The position numbers and the translations under genes were made by a program. A stretch of 64,000 bases of DNA, from the NCBI GenBank assembly GCA_021802545.1, contig JAJZRS010000001.1, positions 94,822-158,821 on the forward strand, read 5' to 3'. Below, piece after piece: positions 26,639 through 36,583 of the stretch (position 1 is the first letter of the stretch; every line of letters begins with the position of its first letter). The notes below the pieces were generated by a model. That model did not search any database. It was not told the origin of the DNA and saw only the letters and a program-made list of their open reading frames with translations. Source of the stretch: Pseudomonadota bacterium (GTDB lineage: Bacteria; Pseudomonadota; Gammaproteobacteria; Burkholderiales; JABEVD01).

Positions 26639-29614
26639 ATGAATTACAGGGAGTTTCTCGAGGAAACGCCGGATGCCTTTTTCGCCCACGACATGACGGG
26701 CAGGATAACCGACGTCAACAGACAGGCTTGCGTAAGCCTTGGCTATTCCAGAGAAGAATTGCTGAACATGTCGGTCGTCGACATCGAGCAGGATTTTTCG
26801 CCCGCCGAAGCGCAGCTGTGTTGGGAAAGGGCAAAGCCGGGGGAGGCATCGACATTCTTCGGCAGGCACAAGCGCAAGGACGGATCGGTTTTTCCGGTCG
26901 AGATCCACATGAGCATCCATGTCGAAGGCGACATGAAGACCGTCCTGGGTATGGTTCACGACATCACGAACCGAAGGGAAGCGGAAAGAAGACAGGAAAG
27001 GCTGACGAAGCTCTACAGGGCGCTCAGCGAAATCAATCAGGCCATCGTCAGGATGGAAGAAGAGGAAACGCTTTTTCCACTGGTATGCCGCATCGCCGTC
27101 GAATTCGGCGGCATGAGCATGTCCTGGATAGGCAAGGCGGGGCGCAAGGACAGGATCGAACCGGTCGCGAGCCATGGCAGCGGGCTCGACTATCTTGCCG
27201 GTCTCAGCATTTCGTCAAGCGCCGACGTTCCCGAAGGAAGGGGACCCTCCGGAACCGCCTTCAGGGAAAACCGCAGCGTGATCGTCAACGATTTGCGCAG
27301 CGATCCGCTGATGAACCACTGGATGAATGCGGCAATTGCCCACGGCTTCGAATCGTGCGCCTCCTTTCCCGTCTTCAGGGGAGAACAACCCTTCGCCGTC
27401 TTCACCGTCTATCACGAGTTGGCCAATGCATTCGATTCCGAAACGGTCGGTCTGCTCGACGAGATGGCCAGAGACATCTCGTTCGCGCTCGACAATTTCG
27501 ACAGGGACAGGGAAAGCAAGCAGGCCGAAGAAGCGCTGCGCAGGAGCGAGGAAAAATTCTCCACGATCTTCCGCAATTCTCCAAACCCGACTTCCATCAC
27601 CCGGCTGACTGATGGAAAGATCATCGAAATCAACGAGGCATGGAGCCGCATCACGGGCTACGACCGGATCGAGGCCATAGGCAGGACGGCTGTCGAGCTC
27701 GGCATATGGAAAAAAGCGGAAGACCGGCGGGCTGCGGTCGAAGAGCTGAAGAAGCATGGACGGATCAGCGCAATGGAGTTCGTTTTCACGAACCGGTCGG
27801 GCGGCGAAATTGTCAGCCTCGTTTCCGCCGAGATGTTCGAAATGCAGGGCGAGGAGTGCATCATACTAATCGCTCAGGACATCAGCGAACTCAGGCGCGC
27901 CATGGAAACCATCAGGGAACAGAACAATTTCCTGAATGCCGTTTTCGACAGCGAGCCGCATTGCGTGAAGGTGGTCGGGAAAGACGGCAAGCTCATCCAG
28001 ATGAACAAGGCGGGGCTCGCCATGTTCGAAGTCGATACGCTCGAGGAAGTTCAGGCGTCCGGCCTGGAAGTTTTCATACTGCCCGAATACAGGAAGACCT
28101 ATGCGCAATTTCATGAAAGCATCTGCGCTGGCAACAGCGGCGTCCTCGAAATTCCCATAGCCGGGAAAAAAAGGACGATGCGCTGGCTCGAGACCCATGC
28201 GACACCGTTGCGAAACGTGAATGGAGAGATCGTCGCGCTGCTCGGCGTCACACGGGATGTCACGGCGAGAAAGCAGTCCGAAGAACTGATCTGGAAGCAG
28301 GCCAATTTCGATCTGCTCACGAATCTGCCCAACCGCTACATGTTCTACGACAGGCTCGAGCATGAAATCAAGAAGGCGCATCAGGGCGGCGGTTCGCTCG
28401 CGCTTTTCTTCATCGACCTGGACGAGTTCAAGGAAGTCAACGACACGCTTGGCCACCAGATTGGCGACAGGCTGCTCATCGAGGCGGCCAGGAGGATTTC
28501 CTCTTGCCTAGAGGAATCGGATACCCTGGCGCGCCTGGGCGGAGACGAATTCACGGTCATATTCAGGATGCGCGACACGGTTCAGGTCGAAACCGTGGCG
28601 CAGCGCATCCTGGATGCTCTTGCCGAACCCTATGCCATGGAAGGCAAGCTCGGCAAGATCTACGTGTCAGCAAGCATAGGCATCACGCTCTACCCGTCGG
28701 ATGCGCCTGATCCCGAGCAGCTCCTGAAGAATGCAGATCAGGCCCTTTATGTGGCCAAGCATGCGGGGCGCAACCGTTTCGGCTATTTCACCAAGTCGCT
28801 TCAGGAGAAGGCGCAATCGAGGCGCAAGCTGCTCAACGACCTGAGATATGCGCTCCAGGATAAGCAGTTCGCGCTCTACTTCCAGCCTGTCGTCGATCTT
28901 TCTTCCGGAAGAGCCGTCAGGGCGGAAGCGTTGCTGCGCTGGATGCATCCAGTCAGGGGAATCGTGAGCCCGCTCGAATTCATTCCCCTTGCGGAGGAAA
29001 CTGGCCTCATCACCCAGATCGGCGACTGGGTGTTCAGGGAAGCGGCAAAATGGGGAAAGCTTTGGGCGGCGCGCTATCCCGATCTGAAGATCAGCGTCAA
29101 CATGTCTCCGCTTCAGTTCAGGAGCGAAAACATCTCATCCTGGCTCGATCATCTCGAAGAAATCGGGTTTTCGGGCAGAAACATGGTCATCGAGATCACC
29201 GAAGGGCTGCTGCTCGATGCCGATTCCGAAGTCATGGACAGGCTGATCGAATTCAGGGATGCTGAAATAGAAGTGGCGATCGACGATTTCGGGACGGGCT
29301 ACTCGGCGCTGTCATACCTGAAGAAATTCGACATCGATTACCTGAAGATCGACAGAAGCTTCATCCGGGATATTGCAGAGAATCCGAGCGACATGGCGCT
29401 GTCGGAGGCGATCGTCGTGATGGCGCACAAGCTCGGGCTCAAGGTGATCGCGGAAGGAGTGGAGACGGTGAAGCAGCTCGAGCTGCTTTCTCTGGCCGGT
29501 TGCGATTATGCGCAGGGCTACCTGTTTTCGGTTCCGGTTCCGGCCGACGAATTCGAAGACCAGCTCGGCGATGGCCGGCTGAATGTGAAGGACAAGGGCC
29601 ACAGGACGGCCTGA
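26639..29614 (+). CDS. PAS-GAF-PAS-PAS-GGDEF-EAL c-di-GMP turnover protein
   Basis: A 991-residue cytoplasmic protein without membrane helices. The order is PAS (~5-115), GAF (~140-290), PAS (~300-420), PAS (~425-545), GGDEF (LARLGGDEFTVIF, ~634) and EAL (RAEALLRWMHP, ~763, with DDFGTGYSALSYLKKF). Both catalytic signatures are intact. The RxxD inhibitory site upstream of GGDEF is absent (ESDT instead). The protein may make or degrade c-di-GMP; the net direction cannot be predicted. TGCTAATAT at 26599-26607 may be its promoter. The EF-hand gene follows after 12 bases. Confidence 0.92.
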   Translation: MNYREFLEETPDAFFAHDMTGRITDVNRQACVSLGYSREELLNMSVVDIEQDFSPAEAQLCWERAKPGEASTFFGRHKRKDGSVFPVEIHMSIHVEGDMKTVLGMVHDITNRREAERRQERLTKLYRALSEINQAIVRMEEEETLFPLVCRIAVEFGGMSMSWIGKAGRKDRIEPVASHGSGLDYLAGLSISSSADVPEGRGPSGTAFRENRSVIVNDLRSDPLMNHWMNAAIAHGFESCASFPVFRGEQPFAVFTVYHELANAFDSETVGLLDEMARDISFALDNFDRDRESKQAEEALRRSEEKFSTIFRNSPNPTSITRLTDGKIIEINEAWSRITGYDRIEAIGRTAVELGIWKKAEDRRAAVEELKKHGRISAMEFVFTNRSGGEIVSLVSAEMFEMQGEECIILIAQDISELRRAMETIREQNNFLNAVFDSEPHCVKVVGKDGKLIQMNKAGLAMFEVDTLEEVQASGLEVFILPEYRKTYAQFHESICAGNSGVLEIPIAGKKRTMRWLETHATPLRNVNGEIVALLGVTRDVTARKQSEELIWKQANFDLLTNLPNRYMFYDRLEHEIKKAHQGGGSLALFFIDLDEFKEVNDTLGHQIGDRLLIEAARRISSCLEESDTLARLGGDEFTVIFRMRDTVQVETVAQRILDALAEPYAMEGKLGKIYVSASIGITLYPSDAPDPEQLLKNADQALYVAKHAGRNRFGYFTKSLQEKAQSRRKLLNDLRYALQDKQFALYFQPVVDLSSGRAVRAEALLRWMHPVRGIVSPLEFIPLAEETGLITQIGDWVFREAAKWGKLWAARYPDLKISVNMSPLQFRSENISSWLDHLEEIGFSGRNMVIEITEGLLLDADSEVMDRLIEFRDAEIEVAIDDFGTGYSALSYLKKFDIDYLKIDRSFIRDIAENPSDMALSEAIVVMAHKLGLKVIAEGVETVKQLELLSLAGCDYAQGYLFSVPVPADEFEDQLGDGRLNVKDKGHRTA

Positions 29615-29626
29615 AAGGGGAACAGG

Positions 29627-31672
29627 ATGGCATGGCGATTTTTCAGGGCAGGCGGTTTCGACCAGGTCAGGCTCGAGTCGGGGGATGAGCTTTCGGATAT
29701 CGGAAAGCTGGACAGGAAGCTCTGGGTCGCCCTCAGCTGTCCGATCGAGGGTGTCGAGTTCGATTCGGATACTCTCGCCATGATCGACTCGGACGGAGAC
29801 GGGCATATCCGCGACAAGGAACTTGTCGACGCCGTCGAATGGGCCGCCTCCTGCCTTTCCGACAAGAAATGGCTGGCGAGCGGCGAAGATTCCCTCCCGC
29901 TTTCCGCGATCGCAAGCGAGGAAATACTCGCCGCTGCCAGGCACATGCTCAAGACGCTGGGCAAGCCGGATATGGATGAGATATCCCTGTCCGACTGCGC
30001 GGATATGAAGGAAATTCCTGTGCTGTTCAATGGAGACGGAATCGTCCCGATCGACGCTGCAGAAAGCGAATCCGAGAGGCGCATCATGGCCGAAATCCTG
30101 GACTTTTTCGGGGAAGGAAAATCTGGAATCACGCAGGACATGATCGATGCCTTCTTCGACGACATCAATGCTTACGCGGCATGGCTGGAAAAGGGCATGC
30201 GCGATCCTGCAGTCATGCCTCTGGGGGAAAAGACTGGAGAAGCCTTTTCTTCGTGGCAGGCAGTCAGGGCAAAGGCGGAGGATTATTTCAGGCGATGCCG
30301 CATCGTCGCCTACGATCCGAACAACGCTTCCGCGATCAACCCTTCCGAAACGGTTTTTTCCAATCTCTCCGCGCTCGATCTGTCTCTGGCCGACCAGGAA
30401 ATCGCCTCCTTGCCGCTGGCCAGGGCAGAATCTGGCAAGGCCATGCCGCTTTTCGACGGACTGAACCCGCTCTGGATCGATCCGCTTCGCGCATTTCACG
30501 ACTGCGCCGTCCTTCCGTTGCTCGCCAGGAAAAAGAGTCTTTCCGAAGAAGACTGGAAAAAATTGTGCATGAAATTGCAACCTTACCTGGACTGGCAGTC
30601 GGAAAAGCCGGAAAGCGCGGTTGCAAAGCTCGGGGACGGACGGATCCTGGAAATTGCGGCAGGCGGGGAGAATGACTTGCTTGAGAAGCTCATCGAACGC
30701 GATCTTGCTCTGGAGCCTGAAGCGAAAGCCATGGCCAACGTCGAGAAGCTTCTGCGCTATTGCAGGGACCTTTCTTCGTTTGCCAACAATTTCGTTTCCT
30801 TCAGGGATTTCTATACGGGAATGGACCAGGCCGTCTTCCAGGCCGGAACGCTTTACATGGACGGCAGGAGCTGCGAGCTCTGCGTTTTCGTGAAAGACAT
30901 GGCCAAGCATGCCATGCTGGCTTCAATGAGCAGGATCTGCCTCGCCTATTGCGAATGCAGGCGAGGAGGGGAAAAGATGATCATCGCGGCAGCCTTCACC
31001 GCGGGCGATTCGGACCAGCTCATGACGGGAAGGAACGGCGTTTTCTACGACAGGAAGGGACAGGACTGGGATGCGACGATCGTCAGGATCATCGACCATC
31101 CGATCAGCATACGCCAGGCTTTCACGTCCCCTTACAAGACCATGGGAAAGATGATCGGCGAACAGATCCAGAAGATTGCCGCATCCCGCTCTCACGCCAT
31201 ACAGGAAAGCGCTGCCAAAGCCATTTCAGAATCGGAAAAGATGGCGGCGGCCAAGCCCTTCGACGTGGGCAAGTTCGCAGGCATATTCGCCGCCATCGGC
31301 CTTGCCGTGGGCGCCATCGGGGGGGCGATCGCTTCGATCGTGACGGGGCTCCTGGGGCTCAAATTCTGGCAGCTTCCATTCGCGCTCTTCTTCCTGGCGA
31401 TGGCTGTCTCTGGCCCTTCAATGCTGATCGCGTGGTTCAAGCTCAGGCAGCGCAACCTGGGGCCGATACTGGATGCAAACGGATGGGCGATCAACACGAG
31501 GGCCAAGATCAACATTCCATTCGGCACATCCCTGACGCAGCTCGCGAAGCTTCCGGAAGGCGCTGAAAGATCGCTTGTCGATCCTTATGCGGAGAAGAAG
31601 CGGCCCTGGATAGGGTATTTCGTCATCGCGCTTCTGCTGTTTCTCGCGCTCATCTGGCGCATCTTAGGCTAG
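29627..31672 (+). CDS. EF-hand membrane protein of unknown function
   Basis: A 681-residue protein. A canonical EF-hand loop DSDGDGHIRDKE lies at about residues 54-65, with DGIVPIDAAESE near 140 as a possible degenerate partner. The C-terminal ~130 residues hold three or four membrane helices (FAGIFAAIGLAVGAIGGAI, FALFFLAMAVSGPSMLI, WIGYFVIALLLFLALIW). The large N-terminal part resembles no enzyme I recognise. Similar EF-hand proteins of about this size occur in betaproteobacteria without a known role. GGGGA precedes the ATG. Its TAG shares CTAG with the stop of the convergent permease gene. Confidence 0.7.
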   Translation: MAWRFFRAGGFDQVRLESGDELSDIGKLDRKLWVALSCPIEGVEFDSDTLAMIDSDGDGHIRDKELVDAVEWAASCLSDKKWLASGEDSLPLSAIASEEILAAARHMLKTLGKPDMDEISLSDCADMKEIPVLFNGDGIVPIDAAESESERRIMAEILDFFGEGKSGITQDMIDAFFDDINAYAAWLEKGMRDPAVMPLGEKTGEAFSSWQAVRAKAEDYFRRCRIVAYDPNNASAINPSETVFSNLSALDLSLADQEIASLPLARAESGKAMPLFDGLNPLWIDPLRAFHDCAVLPLLARKKSLSEEDWKKLCMKLQPYLDWQSEKPESAVAKLGDGRILEIAAGGENDLLEKLIERDLALEPEAKAMANVEKLLRYCRDLSSFANNFVSFRDFYTGMDQAVFQAGTLYMDGRSCELCVFVKDMAKHAMLASMSRICLAYCECRRGGEKMIIAAAFTAGDSDQLMTGRNGVFYDRKGQDWDATIVRIIDHPISIRQAFTSPYKTMGKMIGEQIQKIAASRSHAIQESAAKAISESEKMAAAKPFDVGKFAGIFAAIGLAVGAIGGAIASIVTGLLGLKFWQLPFALFFLAMAVSGPSMLIAWFKLRQRNLGPILDANGWAINTRAKINIPFGTSLTQLAKLPEGAERSLVDPYAEKKRPWIGYFVIALLLFLALIWRILG

Positions 31673-32685
31673 AAAAGGACTGTCGCAATCAGGCCTGCGG
31701 CGATGCCTGAAGCGGCCACGCCGGCGCCGATCAGGAACCTCGTTTTCAGGTCGAGAACCCGGCCAAGCATGGCGAGTGAGGGCAGGCTCACTGCCGGCAG
31801 CGTCATGATGAGCGCGGCAGCGGGACCTGCGCCCAAGCCCAGCGCGAACATGCCCTGCACGATGGGAATCTCTCCCGCAGTGGGAATGACGAAGAGCGTC
31901 CCGGCCAGCGACATGGCGGCAATCCATAAGACGCTGTCGTGCGCGCCGAGCACAGGGAAGAGCCATGCTCTCGCCGCGCCGAGCAGGAGCACGAGAGCGA
32001 AATATTCGGGCACGAGGCCGATCGAAAGGGCCGCGAATTCCCTGATCCAGCGCGACATGAAGCTTCCGTTCTCGTTCTCGGGCGGGATGATCGGCCCGCT
32101 CGAGACCGTTTTTTCGCCAACGCGCTCGGCGAGCAGGGCAATCCCGATCACCATGAGAACGCCCAGTGCCGCCCTGAAGATGGACCATTTCCAGCCGAGC
32201 ACGAATCCCATGAAAATCAGGGTGGCCGGATTCAGGACGGGATTGGAAAGCCACCATGCGACGACGCTGCCCGTGGATGCGCGGCTTTGCCGCATGCCGA
32301 CCGCAACCGGGGCAGCGCAGCAGGTGCACATCATCGAGGGCAGGCCTGCAAGACTGCCGATCGCGATATTCCTGAAGCCCATTTTTCCAAGGGCATGGCT
32401 CATCCATGCGGAAGGAACCAGCGCCTTGATGCCCGAGCCGAGCAGAAGGCCGAGAACGAGCGCCTGCCAGATCGACTTGATGTAGACGGCGGCATAGCCG
32501 AATGCCGCATGCCAGGAAGGAGAGGGAATCGATGCTGATTTTCCGGTGAGGATCGAGCCGCCTATGGCGTGATGGCTCTGCGCGACGAACGCCTTGCCGT
32601 AATAGGGGATCCACTTGACCATGGCGACCCCGGCCAGGGCGACGAGCACCAGCAACAGGATTCTCAGGCGAAGGTTGTTTTGCAT
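31669..32685 (-). CDS. Permease of the ArsP/DUF318 type
   Basis: A 338-residue membrane protein with about eight to ten helices. The family signature MCTCCAAPVAVGMRQ, followed by SVVAWWLSNPVLNPATLIFM, marks the permease family that includes ArsP (organoarsenical efflux). The C-x-C-C cluster may contact thiophilic substrates. The substrate is unknown, and no ars genes are nearby. The 3' end overlaps the EF-hand gene by four bases. Confidence 0.85.
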   Translation of the reverse strand: MQNNLRLRILLLVLVALAGVAMVKWIPYYGKAFVAQSHHAIGGSILTGKSASIPSPSWHAAFGYAAVYIKSIWQALVLGLLLGSGIKALVPSAWMSHALGKMGFRNIAIGSLAGLPSMMCTCCAAPVAVGMRQSRASTGSVVAWWLSNPVLNPATLIFMGFVLGWKWSIFRAALGVLMVIGIALLAERVGEKTVSSGPIIPPENENGSFMSRWIREFAALSIGLVPEYFALVLLLGAARAWLFPVLGAHDSVLWIAAMSLAGTLFVIPTAGEIPIVQGMFALGLGAGPAAALIMTLPAVSLPSLAMLGRVLDLKTRFLIGAGVAASGIAAGLIATVLF

Positions 32686-32708
32686 GGCGGCATTCTATCA
32701 GAGTGAAT

Positions 32709-34100
32709 CTAGTTGCGCTCATCCAGCCAAAGCAGGAGCCTGTCCTCGAAAGGCTTCGATCCGCCGGCTTTCGGGTCGTTGATGATGCATACGACGACAT
32801 ATCTTTTTCCTGATCTTGCCTGGGCAAGACCTGCAATCGCCCTGACATTCTCCAGCGACCCCGTCTTGATGTAGGCGCGCCCCGCCACGATGCTGTCCTT
32901 CAGCCTTTTCTTCATCGTGCCGTCTATTCCCGCGACGGGAAGGGAAGAATAGAAGACGGGCATGAGCGGGCTGTTGTAGGCGTCGAGCAGCAATTCGCCC
33001 ATGTGCTCGGCGCTGATCCTGGAATGCCTGGACAAGCCGGAGCCGTTTTCCATGTAAAGCTCGGGAAAGACAAGACGCCTGCTTGCCAGCCAGGACTGCA
33101 CCACGCTTCTTGCAGATTCTTCCGTGCCCGGAACGGATTTCAATGTTCCGAGGGTGAGGAAGATCTGCCTCGCCATCACGTTGTTGCTGTATTTGTTCAT
33201 GTCGACGACGAGGGAGGAAAGCGGTGAGGAATAGGTCGTCGAAAAAAGCTTCGCGCCTTCGGGCAATTCTCCTTCGCGCCAGGCGCCTTCGATTCTTCCT
33301 CCCGATTCGCGCCAAAGCCTGGAAAAGAGCTGGAAAAGGTATTCCGAATGATCGTACGCTGCGACGTCGTCGAATTTCTCTCCGCAAGAATCGGGATAGG
33401 TCCCGCTGAAGGAAAGCCTTGCGCTTTTGCCGTCGCTTGATACCTCCTCAAGAATGCCGTCCTGCCAGTTCCTGCACGGGCCGGCCACAGGCCTGATCCC
33501 GTTCGATACGGAAAGGCTGGAAAAGTCGGGGAGGAGGATCAGCTTGACGGAATTGCCTTCGGGGACGAAGCGTATGCTGTTCGCCTCGAAATTGGCGAGC
33601 AGGGCGTCCGGAACCACGTTGTACGGGCGGTATCGCTTCCCGTCGAAGCCTCCCGGGTTGCCTTGAGCGCGGAAATAGCTTCTGTCGAAGAGGAGACCTC
33701 CCCTGATGTCTTCAAGTCCCCTGGCCCTGAGATCGTTCACGAAAAGCCAGAGCCGCTCGATGTCGAGCTTCGGATCGCCGTAGCCCTTGAGGATCAACGG
33801 GCCGTCGAGCACCCCGTTTTCCATTTTCCCCGAATAATAGGCTTCCGTTTTCCATTGGTAGGCCTGTCCGAGCAGGGAAAGCGACGCATAGGTCGTGACG
33901 AGCTTCATGGTGGAAGCAGGGCTCATCGGCTTGCCGGATTGCCATGAGAGGAGAGGCGTTTTTTTCGAAACTTCGCGAATGTAGATGGCGACGTTTCCAG
34001 GATCAAGTTCCGAAAGCCTCATCGATTGCGCTATTTCCCTGGGCAGGCCTGCTGCTTGGGCCTGAGTGGCAAGCATGAGGAGAAGAAGGAAGACTCTCAC
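32709..34100 (-). CDS. dacB: D-alanyl-D-alanine carboxypeptidase/endopeptidase, PBP4 class
   Basis: A 463-residue periplasmic peptidoglycan hydrolase. The signal peptide runs to about residue 17 (LLLLMLATQAQA). The catalytic motifs are SxxK as S63-T-M-K66 (SPASTMKLVTTYASL), SxN in KYSNNVMARQ and KTG in YIKTGSLENVRAIAG. It trims D-Ala or cuts D,D cross-links. It starts with GTG at 34100, overlapping the bioA stop (GTGA), an unexpected partner. Confidence 0.93.
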   Translation of the reverse strand: MRVFLLLLMLATQAQAAGLPREIAQSMRLSELDPGNVAIYIREVSKKTPLLSWQSGKPMSPASTMKLVTTYASLSLLGQAYQWKTEAYYSGKMENGVLDGPLILKGYGDPKLDIERLWLFVNDLRARGLEDIRGGLLFDRSYFRAQGNPGGFDGKRYRPYNVVPDALLANFEANSIRFVPEGNSVKLILLPDFSSLSVSNGIRPVAGPCRNWQDGILEEVSSDGKSARLSFSGTYPDSCGEKFDDVAAYDHSEYLFQLFSRLWRESGGRIEGAWREGELPEGAKLFSTTYSSPLSSLVVDMNKYSNNVMARQIFLTLGTLKSVPGTEESARSVVQSWLASRRLVFPELYMENGSGLSRHSRISAEHMGELLLDAYNSPLMPVFYSSLPVAGIDGTMKKRLKDSIVAGRAYIKTGSLENVRAIAGLAQARSGKRYVVVCIINDPKAGGSKPFEDRLLLWLDERN

Positions 34101-35392
34101 AATATTTCCATGGTGTTTTGAACAAGGAAATCCATTTCCTCCTCGTCGATCACATAGGGCGGCATGAAATAGACGGTATTGCCCATGGGCCTCAGAAGCA
34201 GCCCCCTTTCCAATGCCTCGAGATAGAATCGTTCCTGGAAATCCTCTCTTTCATCTTCCACTTCGAATGCCCAGATCATGCCCGCGTTCCTGAAATGCTT
34301 AACTTTCGGATGATGCGAGAGCTGATTCGATTTTTCGTTCATGATCCTCGATTTCTCGAGATTCTGCACGATCACGTTTTCCTCCTCGAAAATGTCGAGC
34401 ACGGCAAGCGCAGCCCGGCAAGCGAGCGCATTTCCAGTATAGGAATGTGAATGCAGGAATCCTCGGGAAGTCCTGTCGTCGTAGAAGGCATCAAAAATCT
34501 TTCCCTGGACCAGCACGACGGACAAGGGCAGGTATCCTCCCGTGATGCCTTTGGACAAGCACAGGAAATCGGGCTTGATGTTCCCCTGTTCATGGGCGAA
34601 GAATGTCCCCGTCCTGCCGAATCCGACCGCGATTTCGTCTGCGATGAGGTGGATTTCGTATCGGTCGCAGAGCTGTCTCGCTCTTTCCAGGTAGACCGGG
34701 TGGTGCATGGCCATTCCGGCAGCGCCCTGAACGAGCGGCTCGAGTATCAGCGCGGCAATGGTTTCATGGCTCGATTCGAGGATTTTTTTAAGTTTTTCCG
34801 CCATGCGCAGCGCATATTGCTCGGATGTTTCACCTGCTTCGGCAAGGCGGAAGTCCGGGGAATCGGCCAGGATGCTTTGCGATATGAGCGGGGAATAGGT
34901 GTCTCTGAAGATCGGAATGTCGGTCACGGAAAGGGCGCCAAGGGTCTCACCATGGTAGCCGTTCTTCAGGCTCACGAAATTCTTCTTTCCAGGCTTTCCG
35001 GTGTTCTTCCAGTAATGGAAGCTCATCTTGAGGGCGATCTCGACGGAAGAGGCCCCGTCGCTCGCATAGAATGCGTGATCCAGACCAGAGCGCAGCGAGA
35101 GCCTTTCGGAAAGCTCGATCACGGGCTCGTGAGTGAATCCTGCCAGGATGACATGCTCTAGTTTTTCGAGCTGGCTGGAGATCGCGGCATTGATTTTCGG
35201 GTTGCAGTGCCCGAAGAGATTGACCCACCATGAGCTGATCGCGTCGAGATAACGCCTCCCCTCGAAATCGTAGAGCCACGCCCCTTTCCCCTTCGAGACA
35301 GGGAAAAGCGGGATCCTTTCATGCCGCTTCATCTGGGTGCAGGGATGCCAGACAGATTTCAGGCTTCTGGATGCCCAGTCTCTGTTTTTCAT
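34097..35392 (-). CDS. bioA: Adenosylmethionine-8-amino-7-oxononanoate aminotransferase
   Basis: A 431-residue PLP aminotransferase of biotin synthesis that converts KAPA to DAPA using SAM as donor. It has SVWHPCTQMKRHE near the N-terminus, SSWWVNLFGHCNPKIN, the PLP region ASDGASSVEIALKM and the lysine in LCLSKGITGGYLPLSV. I chose ATG 35392 (MKNRDWASRSL) from the family length; in-frame starts at 35413 and 35503 exist. No other bio genes are nearby. It diverges from the J-domain gene. Confidence 0.94.
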   Translation of the reverse strand: MKNRDWASRSLKSVWHPCTQMKRHERIPLFPVSKGKGAWLYDFEGRRYLDAISSWWVNLFGHCNPKINAAISSQLEKLEHVILAGFTHEPVIELSERLSLRSGLDHAFYASDGASSVEIALKMSFHYWKNTGKPGKKNFVSLKNGYHGETLGALSVTDIPIFRDTYSPLISQSILADSPDFRLAEAGETSEQYALRMAEKLKKILESSHETIAALILEPLVQGAAGMAMHHPVYLERARQLCDRYEIHLIADEIAVGFGRTGTFFAHEQGNIKPDFLCLSKGITGGYLPLSVVLVQGKIFDAFYDDRTSRGFLHSHSYTGNALACRAALAVLDIFEEENVIVQNLEKSRIMNEKSNQLSHHPKVKHFRNAGMIWAFEVEDEREDFQERFYLEALERGLLLRPMGNTVYFMPPYVIDEEEMDFLVQNTMEIL

Positions 35393-35414
35393 GCGGGGGG
35401 AGGCCCTTCTCATA

Positions 35415-35420
35415 TATACT
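35415..35420 (+). promoter_or_regulatory. -10 box of the J-domain gene
   Basis: TATACT lies 34 bases before the ATG at 35455, which has its own GGAAAGG ribosome site. This is an ordinary leadered layout; no convincing -35 is visible. Confidence 0.4.
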
Positions 35421-35454
35421 TTAGAGTCTGATTTTAACCTTTTTGGAAAGGAAT

Positions 35455-36582
35455 ATGGCTGAAGAATCGCTGTATGCCGTGCTCGGCGTGCCAAGGGAAG
35501 CATCCATGGCCGAGATCAGGGAAGCTTATCGCGCGGCTTCCTCTTCCTGGGAGGCGGCCGAAAAGGGAAATGCAGGCAATTTCAAAAAGCTCGCCTGCGC
35601 CTATGCACTGCTTTCCGAACCCCTGCTTCGCGCCGGGTACGACGAGAACCCGGATTCCGTCGATCTCGCGAAATACGAGCTGACCTTCGATCTCGCCCTG
35701 AAAGGCTACGACGACGAGATGCTCTCCGAATATCTGAGGCGCTTGTCCATTCCCGAAGACTCGATTGCGAGCATGGTCGCTGCCCTGGACAGGGTGAGGG
35801 ACGCGCTGATCGAGCAGTCCGTCGAGCATGTTGCGGAAGAGTTTTCCGGATACAGGAAGGTGGCACCTGGACAGGGATGGCAATGGGTGATCGAGGGATT
35901 CATGATCTTCAGGAAGACCCCGCTGCTCTGGGTCGTGCTCTGCATGATCCTGACCGGAATAGGCCTCACCTTGTCGCTCGTTCCCGTCGCGGGTGAAATC
36001 GCGCTCTATCTCGTCTCCCCGGTATTCGCGGCCGGGCTGATGAGGGGATGCAGGGACGTCGAAAACGGAGGCGAGCTCGAACTCGCCCATCTTTTCTTCG
36101 GCTTCAGGAACGAAACCGGGCAGCTCCTCAAGATAGGCGCCGTCTATCTTTTGGGCCAGGCGCTGATACTCGGGATCATGATCGCATTCGGCGGAGACAC
36201 CATGAACAAGCTCTTTTTCGGAACGGGCGAGATCGATCCTTCGACCCTTCCTCCGGAAGCGATGACCAAGGTGATGATTTCGCTGCTCATCGGGATGGCG
36301 ATTTCCGTTCCGCTCATGATGATGATCTGGTTCGCGCCGCTGCTCGTGATTTTCAAGGGGATGCAGGCGAAGCAGGCAATGATGGTGAGCTTTTCCGCAT
36401 GTCTCGCCAACATGCTGCCCTTCCTGATTTTCGGCAGCGTTTTCCTCGCCATGGGCTTCCTTTCGGGAATCACTTTCGGGCTCGGACTGCTCCTGATGAT
36501 CCCGCTGATCTTCACGTCGACCTATGCGAGCTACAAGGACATATTCGAGGCTAAGGCCCACATCGACATAAGGGTTGGATGA
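35455..36582 (+). CDS. Degenerate J-domain fused to BPSS1780-like membrane domain
   Basis: A 375-residue protein. Residues ~5-65 resemble a J-domain ([20 protein letters not shown], then [15 protein letters not shown]), but the HPD tripeptide needed to stimulate DnaK is replaced by WEA at residues 32-34. After a helical linker, residues ~140-375 hold about six membrane helices in BPSS1780/DUF2189 style ([38 protein letters not shown]). The membrane family is common in betaproteobacteria without a known function. hslV starts one base after its stop, so it leads the hslVU operon. Confidence 0.8.
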   Translation: MAEESLYAVLGVPREASMAEIREAYRAASSSWEAAEKGNAGNFKKLACAYALLSEPLLRAGYDENPDSVDLAKYELTFDLALKGYDDEMLSEYLRRLSIPEDSIASMVAALDRVRDALIEQSVEHVAEEFSGYRKVAPGQGWQWVIEGFMIFRKTPLLWVVLCMILTGIGLTLSLVPVAGEIALYLVSPVFAAGLMRGCRDVENGGELELAHLFFGFRNETGQLLKIGAVYLLGQALILGIMIAFGGDTMNKLFFGTGEIDPSTLPPEAMTKVMISLLIGMAISVPLMMMIWFAPLLVIFKGMQAKQAMMVSFSACLANMLPFLIFGSVFLAMGFLSGITFGLGLLLMIPLIFTSTYASYKDIFEAKAHIDIRVG

Positions 36583-36583
36583 G

